64,000 nt of DNA from Streptomyces xinghaiensis S187 (GTDB lineage Bacteria; Actinomycetota; Actinomycetes; Streptomycetales; Streptomycetaceae). Below are positions 25,242 to 34,400 of this stretch, in pieces. Each line of letters opens with the position of its first letter. The stretch's first letter is position 1. Below the pieces are notes generated by a model. That model was given only the letters and a program-made list of their open reading frames with translations, was not told the origin of the DNA and ran no database searches. The position numbers were made by a program, and so were the translations under genes. The DNA lies in contig NZ_CP023202.1 in NCBI RefSeq assembly GCF_000220705.2, forward strand, positions 6,540,501 through 6,604,500, read 5' to 3'.

Positions 25242-26660
25242 CTACACCCGGGCCCCCAGCGCGTTCACGATCTCGTCCACGCGCGTCCGGGCGTCCCCGA
25301 AGAGCATCCGGCTGTTCTCGCGGAAGAACAGCGGGTTCTGCACACCGGCGTAACCCGTCGCCATGGACCGCTTGAAGACGATGACGTTCTCCGCCTCCCA
25401 CACCCGCAGCACGGGCATGCCCGCGATCGGGCTGTTCGCGTCCTCGAGCGCCGCCGGGTTGACGGTGTCGTTCGCGCCGATGACGAGCACGACCGAGGTG
25501 GCGGCGAAGTCGTCGTTGATCTCGTCCATCTCCAGGACGACGTCGTAGGGCACGTTCGCCTCGGCCAGCAGCACGTTCATGTGGCCCGGCAGGCGCCCGG
25601 CGACCGGATGGATGCCGAACCGGACGTCCACGCCCTGGTCGCGCAGGCTGCGGGTGAGGTCGGCCACCCGCTGCTGCGCTTGGGCGACGGCCATGCCGTA
25701 TCCAGGGGTGATGATGACCGACGACGCCTCCCGCAGCAGTTCGGCGGTCTCCTCGGCGCCGATCTCACGGTGCTCGCCCTGCTCGGTGTCCGAGGCGACG
25801 GGCGCCTCGATGCCGAAGCCTCCGGCGATCACCGAGAGGAAGGAGCGGTTCATCGCCTGGCACATGATGTACGAGAGGTAGGCACCGGACGAGCCGACCA
25901 GCGCGCCGGTGACGATGAGCAGATCGTTGTTGAGCAGGAAGCCCGAGGCGGCGGCGGCCCAGCCCGAGTAGCTGTTGAGCATCGACACGACCACCGGCAT
26001 GTCACCGCCGCCGATGGAGGCCACCAGGTGCCAGCCCAGGGCGAGGGCGAGCGCCGTGACGGCGATCAGCAGACCGATGTTCGGAGCGGCGACGAAGACG
26101 ACGGTGAGGACGGCGAAGGCCACCAGCGCACCCAGGTTGAGCGCGTTCCGGCCCGGCAGCATCAGCGGACTGGACTTGATCCGCGCGGACAGCTTCAGGA
26201 AGGCGACCACCGAACCGGTGAAGGTCACGCCCCCGATGAAGACGCCGATGAACACCTCGGCGTGATGGACGCCGAGGAGCGAACCGGTCAGCCCGCCGTC
26301 GTCCGCGGAATGGCCCGCGACCTCGAGATAGCCGTTCCAGCCGACCAGTACGGCGGCCAGGCCGACGAAGCTGTGCAGGATGGCGATGAGTTCCGGCATA
26401 GCGGTCATCTCGACGATACGGGCCCGCCAGAGCCCGATCAGCGCGCCGATCACCATCGCGGCGGCCAGCAGGGCGGCGCCGGTGCCGGAGATGCTCTGCG
26501 AGGCGAGCGCGATGGTGGCGGCCAGGGCGACCGCCATGCCCGAGATGCCCAGGACGACGCCGGAGCGTGCGGTCTCGTGCTTGGAGAGTCCGGCCAGGCT
26601 GAGGATGAACAGCACGGCGGAGATGATGTAAGCGGCCTGCGCGGCCGTGGTGACGGTCAT
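25242..26660 (-). CDS. pntB: NAD(P) transhydrogenase subunit beta
   Basis: The 472-residue subunit carries the proton channel and the NADP-binding domain III. The N-terminal half has about nine membrane helices (AAYIISAVLFILSLAGLS and others). Domain III contains VIITPGYGMAVAQAQQ (nucleotide loop), GIHPVAGRLPGHMNVLLAEA and VVLVIGANDTVNPAA. With PntA it uses the proton gradient to reduce NADP+ with NADH. It starts seven bases after the pntA stop. Confidence 0.95.
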   Translation of the reverse strand: MTVTTAAQAAYIISAVLFILSLAGLSKHETARSGVVLGISGMAVALAATIALASQSISGTGAALLAAAMVIGALIGLWRARIVEMTAMPELIAILHSFVGLAAVLVGWNGYLEVAGHSADDGGLTGSLLGVHHAEVFIGVFIGGVTFTGSVVAFLKLSARIKSSPLMLPGRNALNLGALVAFAVLTVVFVAAPNIGLLIAVTALALALGWHLVASIGGGDMPVVVSMLNSYSGWAAAASGFLLNNDLLIVTGALVGSSGAYLSYIMCQAMNRSFLSVIAGGFGIEAPVASDTEQGEHREIGAEETAELLREASSVIITPGYGMAVAQAQQRVADLTRSLRDQGVDVRFGIHPVAGRLPGHMNVLLAEANVPYDVVLEMDEINDDFAATSVVLVIGANDTVNPAALEDANSPIAGMPVLRVWEAENVIVFKRSMATGYAGVQNPLFFRENSRMLFGDARTRVDEIVNALGARV

Positions 26661-26667
26661 GGAGGCC

Positions 26668-28227
26668 TCAGTCCTTGGAGAACATGCCGAGCATGCGGCG
26701 GGTGACCGCGAAGCCACCGAAGATGTTGATGCTCGCCAGCAGGACCGCGGCGAACGACAGCACGGTCACGACGGTGTTCCCGTGCCCGATCTGCAGCAGG
26801 GCGCCCACGACGATGATCCCGGAGATCGCGTTGGTCACCGACATCAGCGGCGTGTGCAGCGCGTGGTGCACGCTGCCGATGACGTAGTAGCCGATCACGA
26901 TGGCCAGCACGAACACCGTGAAGTTGCCGGCGAGCTGGCTCGGCGCGAACGCCGTCAGCAGGAACAGGCCGAACGCGGTCAGCCCCCCGATCGCCAGCTT
27001 GCGGTTCCGCGGCATCGGCTGCTTGCCCCCGGCCCCGGCCGCGGACCCGGCCGCGGGCCGCGCGGCGGCGTCCGGCTGCCGCGGCGCGGGCACGGCGGAC
27101 ACCTGGACCGGCGGTGGCGGCCAGGTCTTCTCGCCCGCGCGGACCACCGTCATGGACCGCTGCACCACGTCGTCGAAGTCCAGGACGATCTGCCCGTCCT
27201 TGCCCGGTGTCAGCAGCTTGAGCAGGTTCACCAGGTTCGTGCCGTAGAGCTGCGAGGCCTGCGCGGGCAGCCGGCCCGGCAGGTCCGTGTAGCCGATGAT
27301 CGTCACGCCGTTGTCCGTCACGACCACCTCGCCGGCGACGGAACCCGCGACGTTGCCGCCCTGCGCGGCGGCCATGTCGACGATCACGCTGCCGGGGCGC
27401 ATGCTCGCGACGTGCTCGGCCGTGATCAGCCGGGGCGCCGGGCGGCCGGGGATGAGCGCGGTGGTGATGACGATGTCCACCTCGGCAGCCTGCTCGGTGT
27501 AGATCTCCGCGGCGCGCCGGTCGTAGTCCTCGGACGTCGCCTTGGCGTAGCCGTCGGCGCTCGCCTCCTGCTCGACCTCCACGGCGAGGAACTCCCCGCC
27601 CATCGAGCGCACCTGGTCGGCGACCTCCGGGCGCGGGTCGGTCGCCCGGACGATCGCGCCCAGGCCCTTCGCGGCGCCGATCGCCGCCAGGCCGGCCACG
27701 CCCGCGCCGGCCACCAGCACCTTGGCCGGCGGCACCTTGCCCGCCGCCGTCACCTGGCCGGTGAAGAACCGGCCGAACCGGTGGGCCGCCTCGATCACCG
27801 CCCGGTAGCCCGCGATGTTGGCCATCGAGCTCAGTACGTCCAGCGACTGGGCCCGGGAGATCCGGGGCACCGCGTCCATCGCCAGGACAGTGATCGAGCG
27901 CTGCGTGAGCGTCTCGACGAGTTCGGGGCGGAGAGCGGGGCCGATCATGCCGATCAGCGTCGCGTCGTCCCGCAGCCGGCCGATCTCGTCCGCGGTCGGC
28001 GGGTCGACCTTGAGGACGACATCGGACCGCCAGGCGTCCTCGCGGCTGCCGATCTTGGCGCCGGCCTCGGCGTACAGTTCGTCCGCGAAATCCGACCGCT
28101 GACCGGCGCCGGATTCGACCAGGACGTCGAAGCCGAGGCTCATCAGCCGGCGCACGGTGTCCGGGGTCGCGGCGACGCGCGTCTCCCCTGTGGCCGACTC
28201 CGCGACCACACCGAGCCGTTGGACCAT
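26668..28227 (-). CDS. pntA: NAD(P) transhydrogenase subunit alpha
   Basis: The 519-residue subunit is the fused form of domain I (NAD-binding) and the domain II membrane segment. Domain I includes VLVAGAGVAGLAAIGAAKGLGA, RATDPRPEVADQVRSMGGEFL and VDMAAAQGGNVAGS. A Pro/Ala linker at ~380-420 leads to three or four helices ending MLGMFSKD. GAGG lies ~10 bases before the ATG. It is the first gene of a two-gene pntAB operon. Confidence 0.95.
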   Translation of the reverse strand: MVQRLGVVAESATGETRVAATPDTVRRLMSLGFDVLVESGAGQRSDFADELYAEAGAKIGSREDAWRSDVVLKVDPPTADEIGRLRDDATLIGMIGPALRPELVETLTQRSITVLAMDAVPRISRAQSLDVLSSMANIAGYRAVIEAAHRFGRFFTGQVTAAGKVPPAKVLVAGAGVAGLAAIGAAKGLGAIVRATDPRPEVADQVRSMGGEFLAVEVEQEASADGYAKATSEDYDRRAAEIYTEQAAEVDIVITTALIPGRPAPRLITAEHVASMRPGSVIVDMAAAQGGNVAGSVAGEVVVTDNGVTIIGYTDLPGRLPAQASQLYGTNLVNLLKLLTPGKDGQIVLDFDDVVQRSMTVVRAGEKTWPPPPVQVSAVPAPRQPDAAARPAAGSAAGAGGKQPMPRNRKLAIGGLTAFGLFLLTAFAPSQLAGNFTVFVLAIVIGYYVIGSVHHALHTPLMSVTNAISGIIVVGALLQIGHGNTVVTVLSFAAVLLASINIFGGFAVTRRMLGMFSKD

Positions 28228-28856
28228 CGATCCGACCTCTTTCTGTGACGTTCCTCCGGGTCCTCCCCGGTGCGGGTGCACTCGGGTGGCCGAAGGGTGC
28301 GTGGTGAGATCCGCGTCGTCCGTTGGCGGAGGCCGTACGTCGTCGTTGACGGGGCCCGGAATGCTTCGTGCCGGGCAGGCTCCAACTGGGCGGATCCGGG
28401 CAGCGGAACCTGCTGATCGGTCTCGAGCGTGGGCAGGCTAGCCCGCTGTTCTCCCGCGGGGCAAGGGAGCACGGGGTCCCGGATCAGGCGCACACCAGGG
28501 CTTTTGAATCTCTGTGAGCGGTCACAGAGCGGGTCCTGCGCGGAAGGGCCAACCGGCCCGTGTGGCACGACTCACGACCGGAGCGACCGCAGACTGAGAC
28601 GCCCGGGAGGACGGACCCTCTCGAACCGGACGGGCCCGGCCCGGCGTCGTTTCCGTGCCCAAGCGCCGGGTACCCGGACAAGCCCGGCGGGCTTCCCGTT
28701 CGGCCGATCGGCTGACAGACCGCGTATCTGTTCGGCCGACTTCGGCGGAGGCGCGGGACCGCCGGCCCTCGGTCCGCCGGCCCGGCGCTCCGCCGTCCGC
28801 CGGACCGCCCGATGACCGACCGCCGCCCGTCCGCCCACGACCGAGCCGGAGTCACC
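28228..28856. other. Divergent regulatory region between pntA and the P450 gene
   Basis: About 630 bases contain no family-like frame. It must carry the pntAB promoter on one strand and the P450 promoter on the other. The only clear structured element is the 20-base inverted repeat at 28510-28529. Confidence 0.45.
28510..28529. promoter_or_regulatory. Inverted repeat with GTG-N6-CAC core (Crp-like)
   Basis: CTCTGTGA-GCGG-TCACAGAG has perfect 8-base arms. The inner GTG-N6-CAC fits the half-site spacing described for Streptomyces Crp. It is too short for the Rex operator. It lies ~280 bases from pntA and ~330 from the P450 start. Confidence 0.4.
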
Positions 28857-30218
28857 ATGCCGCCGTCCCCCGCCCCCGGGCCCGCCGTCTCCGCCGGACC
28901 GCGGAAGGCCGGTACGGCGGAGCAGGTGCGCTTCGCCACCGGGGTCCTGCTGCCACTCCTCTCGGCGGGGGTGATCAAGCGGCGGCCCCGCGTCATGGCA
29001 CTCGCCGAACGTCTCCAGCTCGACCGGGGCGGCGTCGCGACGATGCGCCTGCTGCGTGAACGGCACGGCGCCGGCCCGCTGCTGATGCGTCTCGCCGGCC
29101 GCTCCGTGCTGCTCCTCCTCGACCCGGGCGACGTGCGGCGGGTCCTCGACGGGACACCGCGGCCGTTCGGACCGGCCTCCTGGGAGAAACGGGGCGCGCT
29201 CACTCAATTCCAGCCGCACGGCTCGCTGATCACCCGGGGAACGGAACGCGCGCCCCGCCGCCGTCTCAACGAGGAGGCACTGGAGACCGACCGGCCGCTG
29301 CACCACCTCGCCCCGGCCGTCGCCGGCACGGTGGAGGAAGAGGCCCGCCTGCTCGCCGACCGGTGCGCCGTCACCGGGCAACTGGCCTGGGACGATTTCG
29401 CGGCGTGCTGGTGGAGGACGGTCCGGCGCACCGTCCTCGGTGACGCCGCACGCGACGACCACCGGCTCACCGGAGAGCTGGGACGGCTCCGCGAGGCGGC
29501 CAACTGGTCCGTCCTGCTGCCGCGGCGGCGTGCCCTGCGCGCCCGCTTCCTGGCGCATCTGCGCCGGCGGGCGGAGGGGGCCGGCCCGGACACCCTCGCG
29601 GCCGCGGCCATGGCCCGCGCGGAGGAGACCGGTGCCGCCCCCGTCAGCCAGATCGCGCACTGGCTGTTCGCCTTCGACGCGGCGGGCATGACGGTCTTCC
29701 GCACTCTCGCGCTGCTCACCACCCATCCCGAGGACGGCAGACGCGCCCGGGACGAGATCACCGGCACCGGCACCGGCACCGGCGCCCCGCGGACGCTGCC
29801 GTTCCTGCGGGCCTGCGTACTGGACACCGTCCGGCTCTGGCCGACGACCCCCGCCGTGCTGCGGCAGACCACCGAGGACGTCGAGTGGGACGGCCGGACC
29901 GTGCCGGCCCGCACCACCGTCCTCGCCCACGCCCCGTACTTCCACCGCGGTGACCCGCACGCCCCGTACGCCGACCGGTTCACCCCCGGCATGTGGCTCG
30001 ACGGCCGTGCCCGGTCCGACCCGGCGCTCGTCCCGTTCAGCGGTGGTCCGGGCGTCTGCCCGGGGGAGAACATCGTGCTGCTGCACACCAGCACCTGGCT
30101 GGCGGCGATGCTGGGGGAGAGGCTGACGTACCGCCTCGCCTCCCGTGTCCGTCCGGGGCCGTGCCGCCCGCTCCCGGCGACGTTCAACCCGTTCGGCGTG
30201 CGGTTCACCGTCCACTGA
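28857..30218 (+). CDS. Cytochrome P450 with an altered ExxR motif
   Basis: The 453-residue protein has the haem-binding loop FSGGPGVCPGENIVLL near the C-terminus, with Cys as haem ligand. An I-helix-like segment is FAFDAAGMTVFRTLALL. The K-helix reads LDTVRLWP, so the near-invariant Glu of ExxR is Asp. The run GTGTGTGA lies just before the K-helix. GGAG five bases before the ATG at 28857 supports this start over an ATG at 28812. It is not next to a ferredoxin or reductase gene. Substrate unknown. Confidence 0.85.
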   Translation: MPPSPAPGPAVSAGPRKAGTAEQVRFATGVLLPLLSAGVIKRRPRVMALAERLQLDRGGVATMRLLRERHGAGPLLMRLAGRSVLLLLDPGDVRRVLDGTPRPFGPASWEKRGALTQFQPHGSLITRGTERAPRRRLNEEALETDRPLHHLAPAVAGTVEEEARLLADRCAVTGQLAWDDFAACWWRTVRRTVLGDAARDDHRLTGELGRLREAANWSVLLPRRRALRARFLAHLRRRAEGAGPDTLAAAAMARAEETGAAPVSQIAHWLFAFDAAGMTVFRTLALLTTHPEDGRRARDEITGTGTGTGAPRTLPFLRACVLDTVRLWPTTPAVLRQTTEDVEWDGRTVPARTTVLAHAPYFHRGDPHAPYADRFTPGMWLDGRARSDPALVPFSGGPGVCPGENIVLLHTSTWLAAMLGERLTYRLASRVRPGPCRPLPATFNPFGVRFTVH

Positions 30219-30330
30219 CCGGCGGAGGGCGCTCGGTGCGCCGCCCCGCCCCTCGGCCCCGCCCCGCCGCCTGTCCCGTGAGTCCGGCACCGGGATGGCA
30301 ACGGCAGGCGGGGCAACGGCAGTCGGGCCG

Positions 30331-30370
30331 CCGGGCCGGGGCCGGGCCGGGCCGGGCCGGGCCGGGCCGC
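30331..30370. repeat. GGGCC microsatellite-like tract
   Basis: Seven to eight consecutive GGGCC-type units form a simple repeat between the P450 and the PaaX-like gene. It is followed by a doubled ten-base AGTACGGTGC/T. Confidence 0.6.
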
Positions 30371-30497
30371 AGTACGGTGCAGTACGGTGTTGGCCGCCCG
30401 CCCGGCGGCAGTACCCGGGTGCCGGCATCGGGGGCGCCCGTGCCGGGTAGCTTGGACCCGTCCGGGCCGGACCGGGCGGAAGGCGGGGACGGGGAAC

Positions 30498-31379
30498 GTG
30501 CCGGGAGGAGAAACCGCGGGGGACGGCGCGGCCGGTGCCTGGACCGCGGCGGAAGCCGGCACCACAGCCGCAGCCGGGGCCGGGCAGACCGCCCGGCCCG
30601 AGAGCTTCCTGCTCGCCCTCTTCGGCGACTATGTGCTCGACCGCGGGGTCGCCGTGTCGACGGGCAGCGTCATCGCCGTACTGCGGCAGCTCGGCGTCGG
30701 TGAGCACGCCACCCGGGCCGCCGCCGCCCGCATGGCCCGCCGCGGCCTGCTGCGCTCGGTGCGGCGGGGCCGCCGGGCGTACCTCGGCCTGACGCCCCAC
30801 GGAACGGCGGTGCTGCGGGACGGCCGGGACAAACTGGAGGCGGAGGTCGTCGACCGCCACTGGGACGGCCGGTGGACGCTGCTGGCGTTCTCGGTACCGG
30901 AGAGCCGGCGCGCGGACCGGCACGCGCTGCGCACCCGCCTCGGCTGGGCCGGATTCGGGCCGTTGCGCAGCGGCCTGTGGGTCTCGACGCGGGCGGCCGA
31001 CCTCTCGGACACGCTCGCCCGGCTGGACCTGCTGGACCACGCCGAGGTGTTCCGGGCCGAGGCGGCCCTGTGGACCGACCCGGCCAGGATCGTCCGGGAG
31101 GCCTGGGACCTGTCCGCGCTGGCCGCGGGATACCGCCGCTTCACCGACCGCTGGTCGGGCGCGGAGCTCGGAGAGCGCGACGGCCTGGCGCTCCGGACCC
31201 GGTTGACGGCCGAGTGGCTGCTGCTGATCCGTCACGATCCCCGGCTGCCGCGGGATCTGCTCACCGAGAAATGGCCGGGCGTGCGGGCGCAGGAACTCTT
31301 CCGGACCTCACTGCGCCAACTCCTGCCCGTAGCGGACACGTTGGCGGAGGAACTGCTCGACACCACGGCGGCCGGATAA
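30498..31379 (+). CDS. PaaX-family transcriptional regulator
   Basis: The ~293-residue protein has the PaaX layout: an N-terminal winged helix (SFLLALFGDYVLDRG then GSVIAVLRQLGVGEHATRAAAARMARRGLL), a middle domain (DGRWTLLAFSVPESRRADRHALRTRLGWAGFGPLRSGLWVS) and a C-terminal domain with LLIRHDPRLPRDLLTEKWPG. PaaX in Gram-negatives senses phenylacetyl-CoA. Actinobacterial relatives are diverse. Start GTG 30498 follows a GGGGA stretch. Upstream in-frame extension is Arg/Pro-rich. No phenylacetate genes are nearby; the P450 just upstream could be a target (inference). Confidence 0.85.
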   Translation: MPGGETAGDGAAGAWTAAEAGTTAAAGAGQTARPESFLLALFGDYVLDRGVAVSTGSVIAVLRQLGVGEHATRAAAARMARRGLLRSVRRGRRAYLGLTPHGTAVLRDGRDKLEAEVVDRHWDGRWTLLAFSVPESRRADRHALRTRLGWAGFGPLRSGLWVSTRAADLSDTLARLDLLDHAEVFRAEAALWTDPARIVREAWDLSALAAGYRRFTDRWSGAELGERDGLALRTRLTAEWLLLIRHDPRLPRDLLTEKWPGVRAQELFRTSLRQLLPVADTLAEELLDTTAAG

Positions 31380-31778
31380 CGCGAGCCGCCGCCAGTCCGG
31401 TGCGGAAGGACGCGGAAGGACCGGGGGGACCGGGTCCGGTACGGATGCCTGCCGGCTCACGGGCCGGACACGCCTTCGGCCGGGGACGCGGGCGCGCCGG
31501 TCCGGGCCCTACGTGCCCCGAACCGGTACGGGAACCGGTACAGGAACCGACCGGAGCTCCGGGGCGGGCAGCCCCGGGCGATCTCCGGAACCCCGCAGAC
31601 CGGCCTCGGGGGCCGTCTCCCGGGCCGGGTGCCCGGCCGGGTCCGGCCCGGCCCGGCCCGATCATGACGAGAATCCGGCGGCCGCGGAACACCCTTCGGC
31701 CAACCTTCGGCGAATCCTTGTTGATCGCCATTGAAATGTCTAACGTCGGGTCACCAACTCCCCCCACAGGAGGCCCAC
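31380..31778. other. Intergenic region upstream of the secreted esterase
   Basis: About 400 bases without a credible gene. The last ~90 bases become AT-richer (around 31690-31750) and probably carry the esterase promoter. No CebR palindrome is present. Confidence 0.45.
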
Positions 31779-32714
31779 ATGACGCGTCTCAGATCTCTCT
31801 TGGCGGCTGTGGCCGGCAGCCTGCTGCTCTTCCTCACGGGCATCTCCGTTCCCTCGTCGGCGTCAGCGGCATCGCTGGTGGAGGTGACCGACTTCGGCAG
31901 CAACCCCGGCAATCTGCGGATGCACCTGTATGTGCCGGACTCCCGTCCCGAACAGCCGGCGATCGTGGTGGCGATGCACGGCTGCGGCGGGTCGGGGCCG
32001 GGCTTCCACCAGTCGGGCGGCTTCGGGCAACTGGCCGACCAGCACGGCTTCATCGTCGTCTACCCGACCGCCACGAAGCAGACGGCGATGTCCAACTGCT
32101 TCGACGTGTGGTCCGACGCGTCCAAGCGCCGCGGCGGCGGCAGCGATCCCGCCTCGATCGTCTCGATGGTCGACTACGCGAAGGAGCGCTACAACGGCGA
32201 CCCGGAGCGGGTCTTCGCCACCGGCAGTTCCTCCGGCGGCATGGAGACCAACGTCCTCCTGGCCCTCTACCCGGACGTGTTCGAGGCGGGAACGGTGTTC
32301 ATGGGCGTGCCCTTCACCTGCTTCGCCAACGAGGCCGATTTCCCGCCGTGGACCAGCAAGTGCGTGGGCGGCTCCATGGACCGGACCCCGGAGGACTGGG
32401 GCAACGCCGTCCGGCAGGCGTACCCCGGGCACACCGGTGCCCGTCCCCGCGTCCAACTGTGGCACGGCACCAACGACACCCTCATCCCGTTCCAGCTTCT
32501 GCGGGAGGAGACGGAGCAGTGGACGAATGTCTTCGGCCTGAGCCAGACGCCGACCTCCACGGACCAGCCGCAGCCCACCTGGTCGCGGCAGCGCTACGCC
32601 GACGAGGCCGGTGAGGTGAAGGTGGAATCCATCAGCGTCCAGGGCGCCGGGCACAGCCTGCCGATGAGCGGCATGGCCGCCTCGGCCGTCGAATTCTTCG
32701 GCCTGTCCGGTTGA
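31779..32714 (+). CDS. Secreted PHB-depolymerase/CE1-type esterase
   Basis: The 311-residue precursor has a Sec signal peptide (LLAAVAGSLLLFLTGISVP then ASA). The alpha/beta-hydrolase fold has the oxyanion element VAMHGCGGSGPGFHQSGGF and a nucleophile Ser in FATGSSSGGMETN. An Asp in LWHGTNDTLIPF and His in GAGHSLPMSG complete the triad. Relatives include acetylxylan and feruloyl esterases as well as short-chain PHB depolymerases, and a plant-cell-wall esterase is the best guess here. CAGGAGG precedes the ATG. It lies immediately upstream of a CBM2-like protein gene but has its own 3' gap and no CebR operator. Confidence 0.88.
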   Translation: MTRLRSLLAAVAGSLLLFLTGISVPSSASAASLVEVTDFGSNPGNLRMHLYVPDSRPEQPAIVVAMHGCGGSGPGFHQSGGFGQLADQHGFIVVYPTATKQTAMSNCFDVWSDASKRRGGGSDPASIVSMVDYAKERYNGDPERVFATGSSSGGMETNVLLALYPDVFEAGTVFMGVPFTCFANEADFPPWTSKCVGGSMDRTPEDWGNAVRQAYPGHTGARPRVQLWHGTNDTLIPFQLLREETEQWTNVFGLSQTPTSTDQPQPTWSRQRYADEAGEVKVESISVQGAGHSLPMSGMAASAVEFFGLSG

Positions 32715-32810
32715 GGGACCGGGTGGTGGGAACGGCTGCCCGCCCCGCTCGGCGGGAGTGGAGGCGGGCAGCCGGCCGGGGGCGTACCGCATCGTCTTCC
32801 GCCCCGGGCA

Positions 32811-32855
32811 TTTCCCTGAGCGGGTTGGGCGGTTACCTTTCTGGGAGCGCTCCCA
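32811..32855 (+). promoter_or_regulatory. Promoter with CebR operator for the CBM2-like protein
   Basis: Perfect TGGGAGCGCTCCCA occupies 32842-32855. A candidate -10 TACCTT (32834-32839) ends two bases before it, with TTTCCC (32811-32816) 17 bases upstream as a weak -35. This is the same geometry as at the LPMO gene and the seven-gene operon. Confidence 0.75.
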
Positions 32856-32930
32856 CAGCTCTGGTCCGGCGGCACTCCTTCCCCCACGCGCGCCGGATCT
32901 CCACCCCCCCCGAAGGGAGAGGCACCACCC

Positions 32931-33614
32931 ATGAAGCGATCCCTGAGATCCTCGCGCACGCAAGACGACGGCGGCTCCGGAACCGGAATCCGGAGCGGCC
33001 TGTGGCGCAGGCTCTCACTGTTCGGCCTGCTGGTCGCCCTTCCCGTCCTCCTCCTGGTGATGTTCACGGGCGGCTCCGGCCAATCCGGCGGCTCCGGCGA
33101 TGCCGGGGAGCAAACCGCCGCAGAGGGCGCGAGGTCCGGGGCCGGAACACGGACCGAAGCCCGCGAGCAGGCCGGCGACGGCGAACACGGCGGCGGCCAC
33201 GGTGAGCACACCGAAGCGGCAGTCGCGGACAAGGAGGATGAGCAGGGCAAGGAGGGCAAGGAGGGCAACGGGGGTCAGGACGCCGCCCACCAGGGCCATT
33301 CCGCGAGCGCGGGCGGCAAATGCGCCGCGAAGGTGAAGATCACGACCAAGGGCGACGACTACCGCGCCAAGGTGACGGTGACGAACTCGGGCGAGACCGA
33401 GATCGGCAACTGGATGGTGCACTCGTCCATCTCGCCCGACGCGAACATCGAGAAGCACTGGCGCACGGTGCTCAGCGGCTACGGCCTCGCCGTCGCCTTC
33501 GGCAGCACCGACCAGAACGGGACGCTGGAGCCCGGCGAGTCGACCACGTTCGGCTTCTTCGTCAAGAACGGCACCCCACCGCCGCCCGAGGCCAACGTCT
33601 GCTACGTGCACTGA
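32931..33614 (+). CDS. Membrane-anchored protein with C-terminal CBM2-like cellulose-binding domain
   Basis: The 227-residue protein has a cytoplasmic basic N-terminus and one membrane helix (residues ~28-46, LSLFGLLVALPVLLLVMF). No signal-peptidase site is evident. An ~80-residue Gly/Glu/His/Lys-rich linker follows. The ~97-residue C-terminal domain begins with Cys131 and ends with Cys224 (NVCYVH), the usual CBM2 disulphide. It has VTVTNSGETEIGNW and EPGESTTFGFFVKNG, as in bacterial cellulose-binding modules. It would display a cellulose-binding domain on the cell surface. A CebR operator sits 75 bases upstream. There is no catalytic domain. The role as cellulose tether or sensor is inference. 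Confidence 0.8.
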   Translation: MKRSLRSSRTQDDGGSGTGIRSGLWRRLSLFGLLVALPVLLLVMFTGGSGQSGGSGDAGEQTAAEGARSGAGTRTEAREQAGDGEHGGGHGEHTEAAVADKEDEQGKEGKEGNGGQDAAHQGHSASAGGKCAAKVKITTKGDDYRAKVTVTNSGETEIGNWMVHSSISPDANIEKHWRTVLSGYGLAVAFGSTDQNGTLEPGESTTFGFFVKNGTPPPPEANVCYVH

Positions 33615-33633
33615 GGTCGAGCCCGAACGTGGC

Positions 33634-33664
33634 GGGGCGGTACCGGCGGCACCGGTACCGCCCC
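33634..33664 (+). terminator. Terminator after the CBM2-like gene
   Basis: A perfect 13-base stem GGGGCGGTACCGG / CCGGTACCGCCCC with a 5-base loop lies 20 bases past the stop codon. Confidence 0.75.
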
Positions 33665-33815
33665 GTCCTTGGTTCTCCCGCGGCTCGCCCGTCGGCGGCG
33701 AACCGTATCGCCGCCGAGTGCGGTACTGCGGACGCTGGTACGGCCGCAACCGTCGTGGCTGCCCGCCGGGCGCGGCGGCGCTGCTGCGCCTAGCGGGCTG
33801 TCGGCTGTTGTGCCT

Positions 33816-34088
33816 GGTTGGGGTTACGGCGCCGGGTGGGCGGCGCGGTGGTGGTGGCGGGTGCGTCGCGGGCTGCCCGTTGTGGTTGTGGTGGGGGTTA
33901 CGGCACCCGTGTCGGGGGTGGCCCCGTGGTCGGTCGTCTATCCGGTGCCGTGCGCGCCCGGGGACGGCTTGAAAAGCATGGCGTGGCTGGTGCCGGTGGG
34001 TGGTTGCGGGGGCACACGCGCGCCTGGGCTTCTCGGCTTCCCGTGCGTTGTGGCGGGCTGTCGGTGGTGGCGGTCGTGGCGGGTGGCG
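33816..34088 (+). repeat. Left arm of a 273-base inverted repeat flanking the HNH pseudogene
   Basis: This arm is matched in reverse complement at 36048-36320 with roughly 85-90% identity by eye. It contains two direct copies of GGGGTTACGGCRCC. GT-rich on this strand, it translates into low-complexity Trp/Val/Gly sequence and is not coding. The remaining gap between the CBM2-like gene and the HNH pseudogene (33665-34400) shows no other gene. Confidence 0.8.
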
Positions 34089-34400
34089 GTGTGGCTGCTG
34101 CGGGAGTGTCGGCTGCCGCTGGGGTGGGGGCTCCGCGGAAGCGTTGTGCCTTCGGGTTCTCAGGCCCTCTGCTGCGTCGTGTCGGGCTGCTGGTGGCCGT
34201 GGTCGTGGTTGTGGACGGGTGGTGTTGCTGGTGTTCGGTGTGGGCCATGGGTGGAGTTCCCGGGTCCGCTTTCGCTCACTCGTTCGGGTGGTTCCGTGTC
34301 CTGGACCTGGATTCATCACCTTCCGTGACGGAAAATAGGGGTAGGAACTCGCTCCGTGAGGGCGGGAGTTCACACGGGTGATCCGGACGGGGGGAATGTC

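Noticed and set aside
28572..31235. Minus-strand 887-codon open frame
   Set aside because: Antisense to the P450 and PaaX-like genes, whose motifs are unmistakable.
33669..34328. Trp/Val-rich frame in the left repeat arm
   Set aside because: The same peptide-like pattern recurs antisense in the right arm, so it comes from the repeat DNA rather than a gene.
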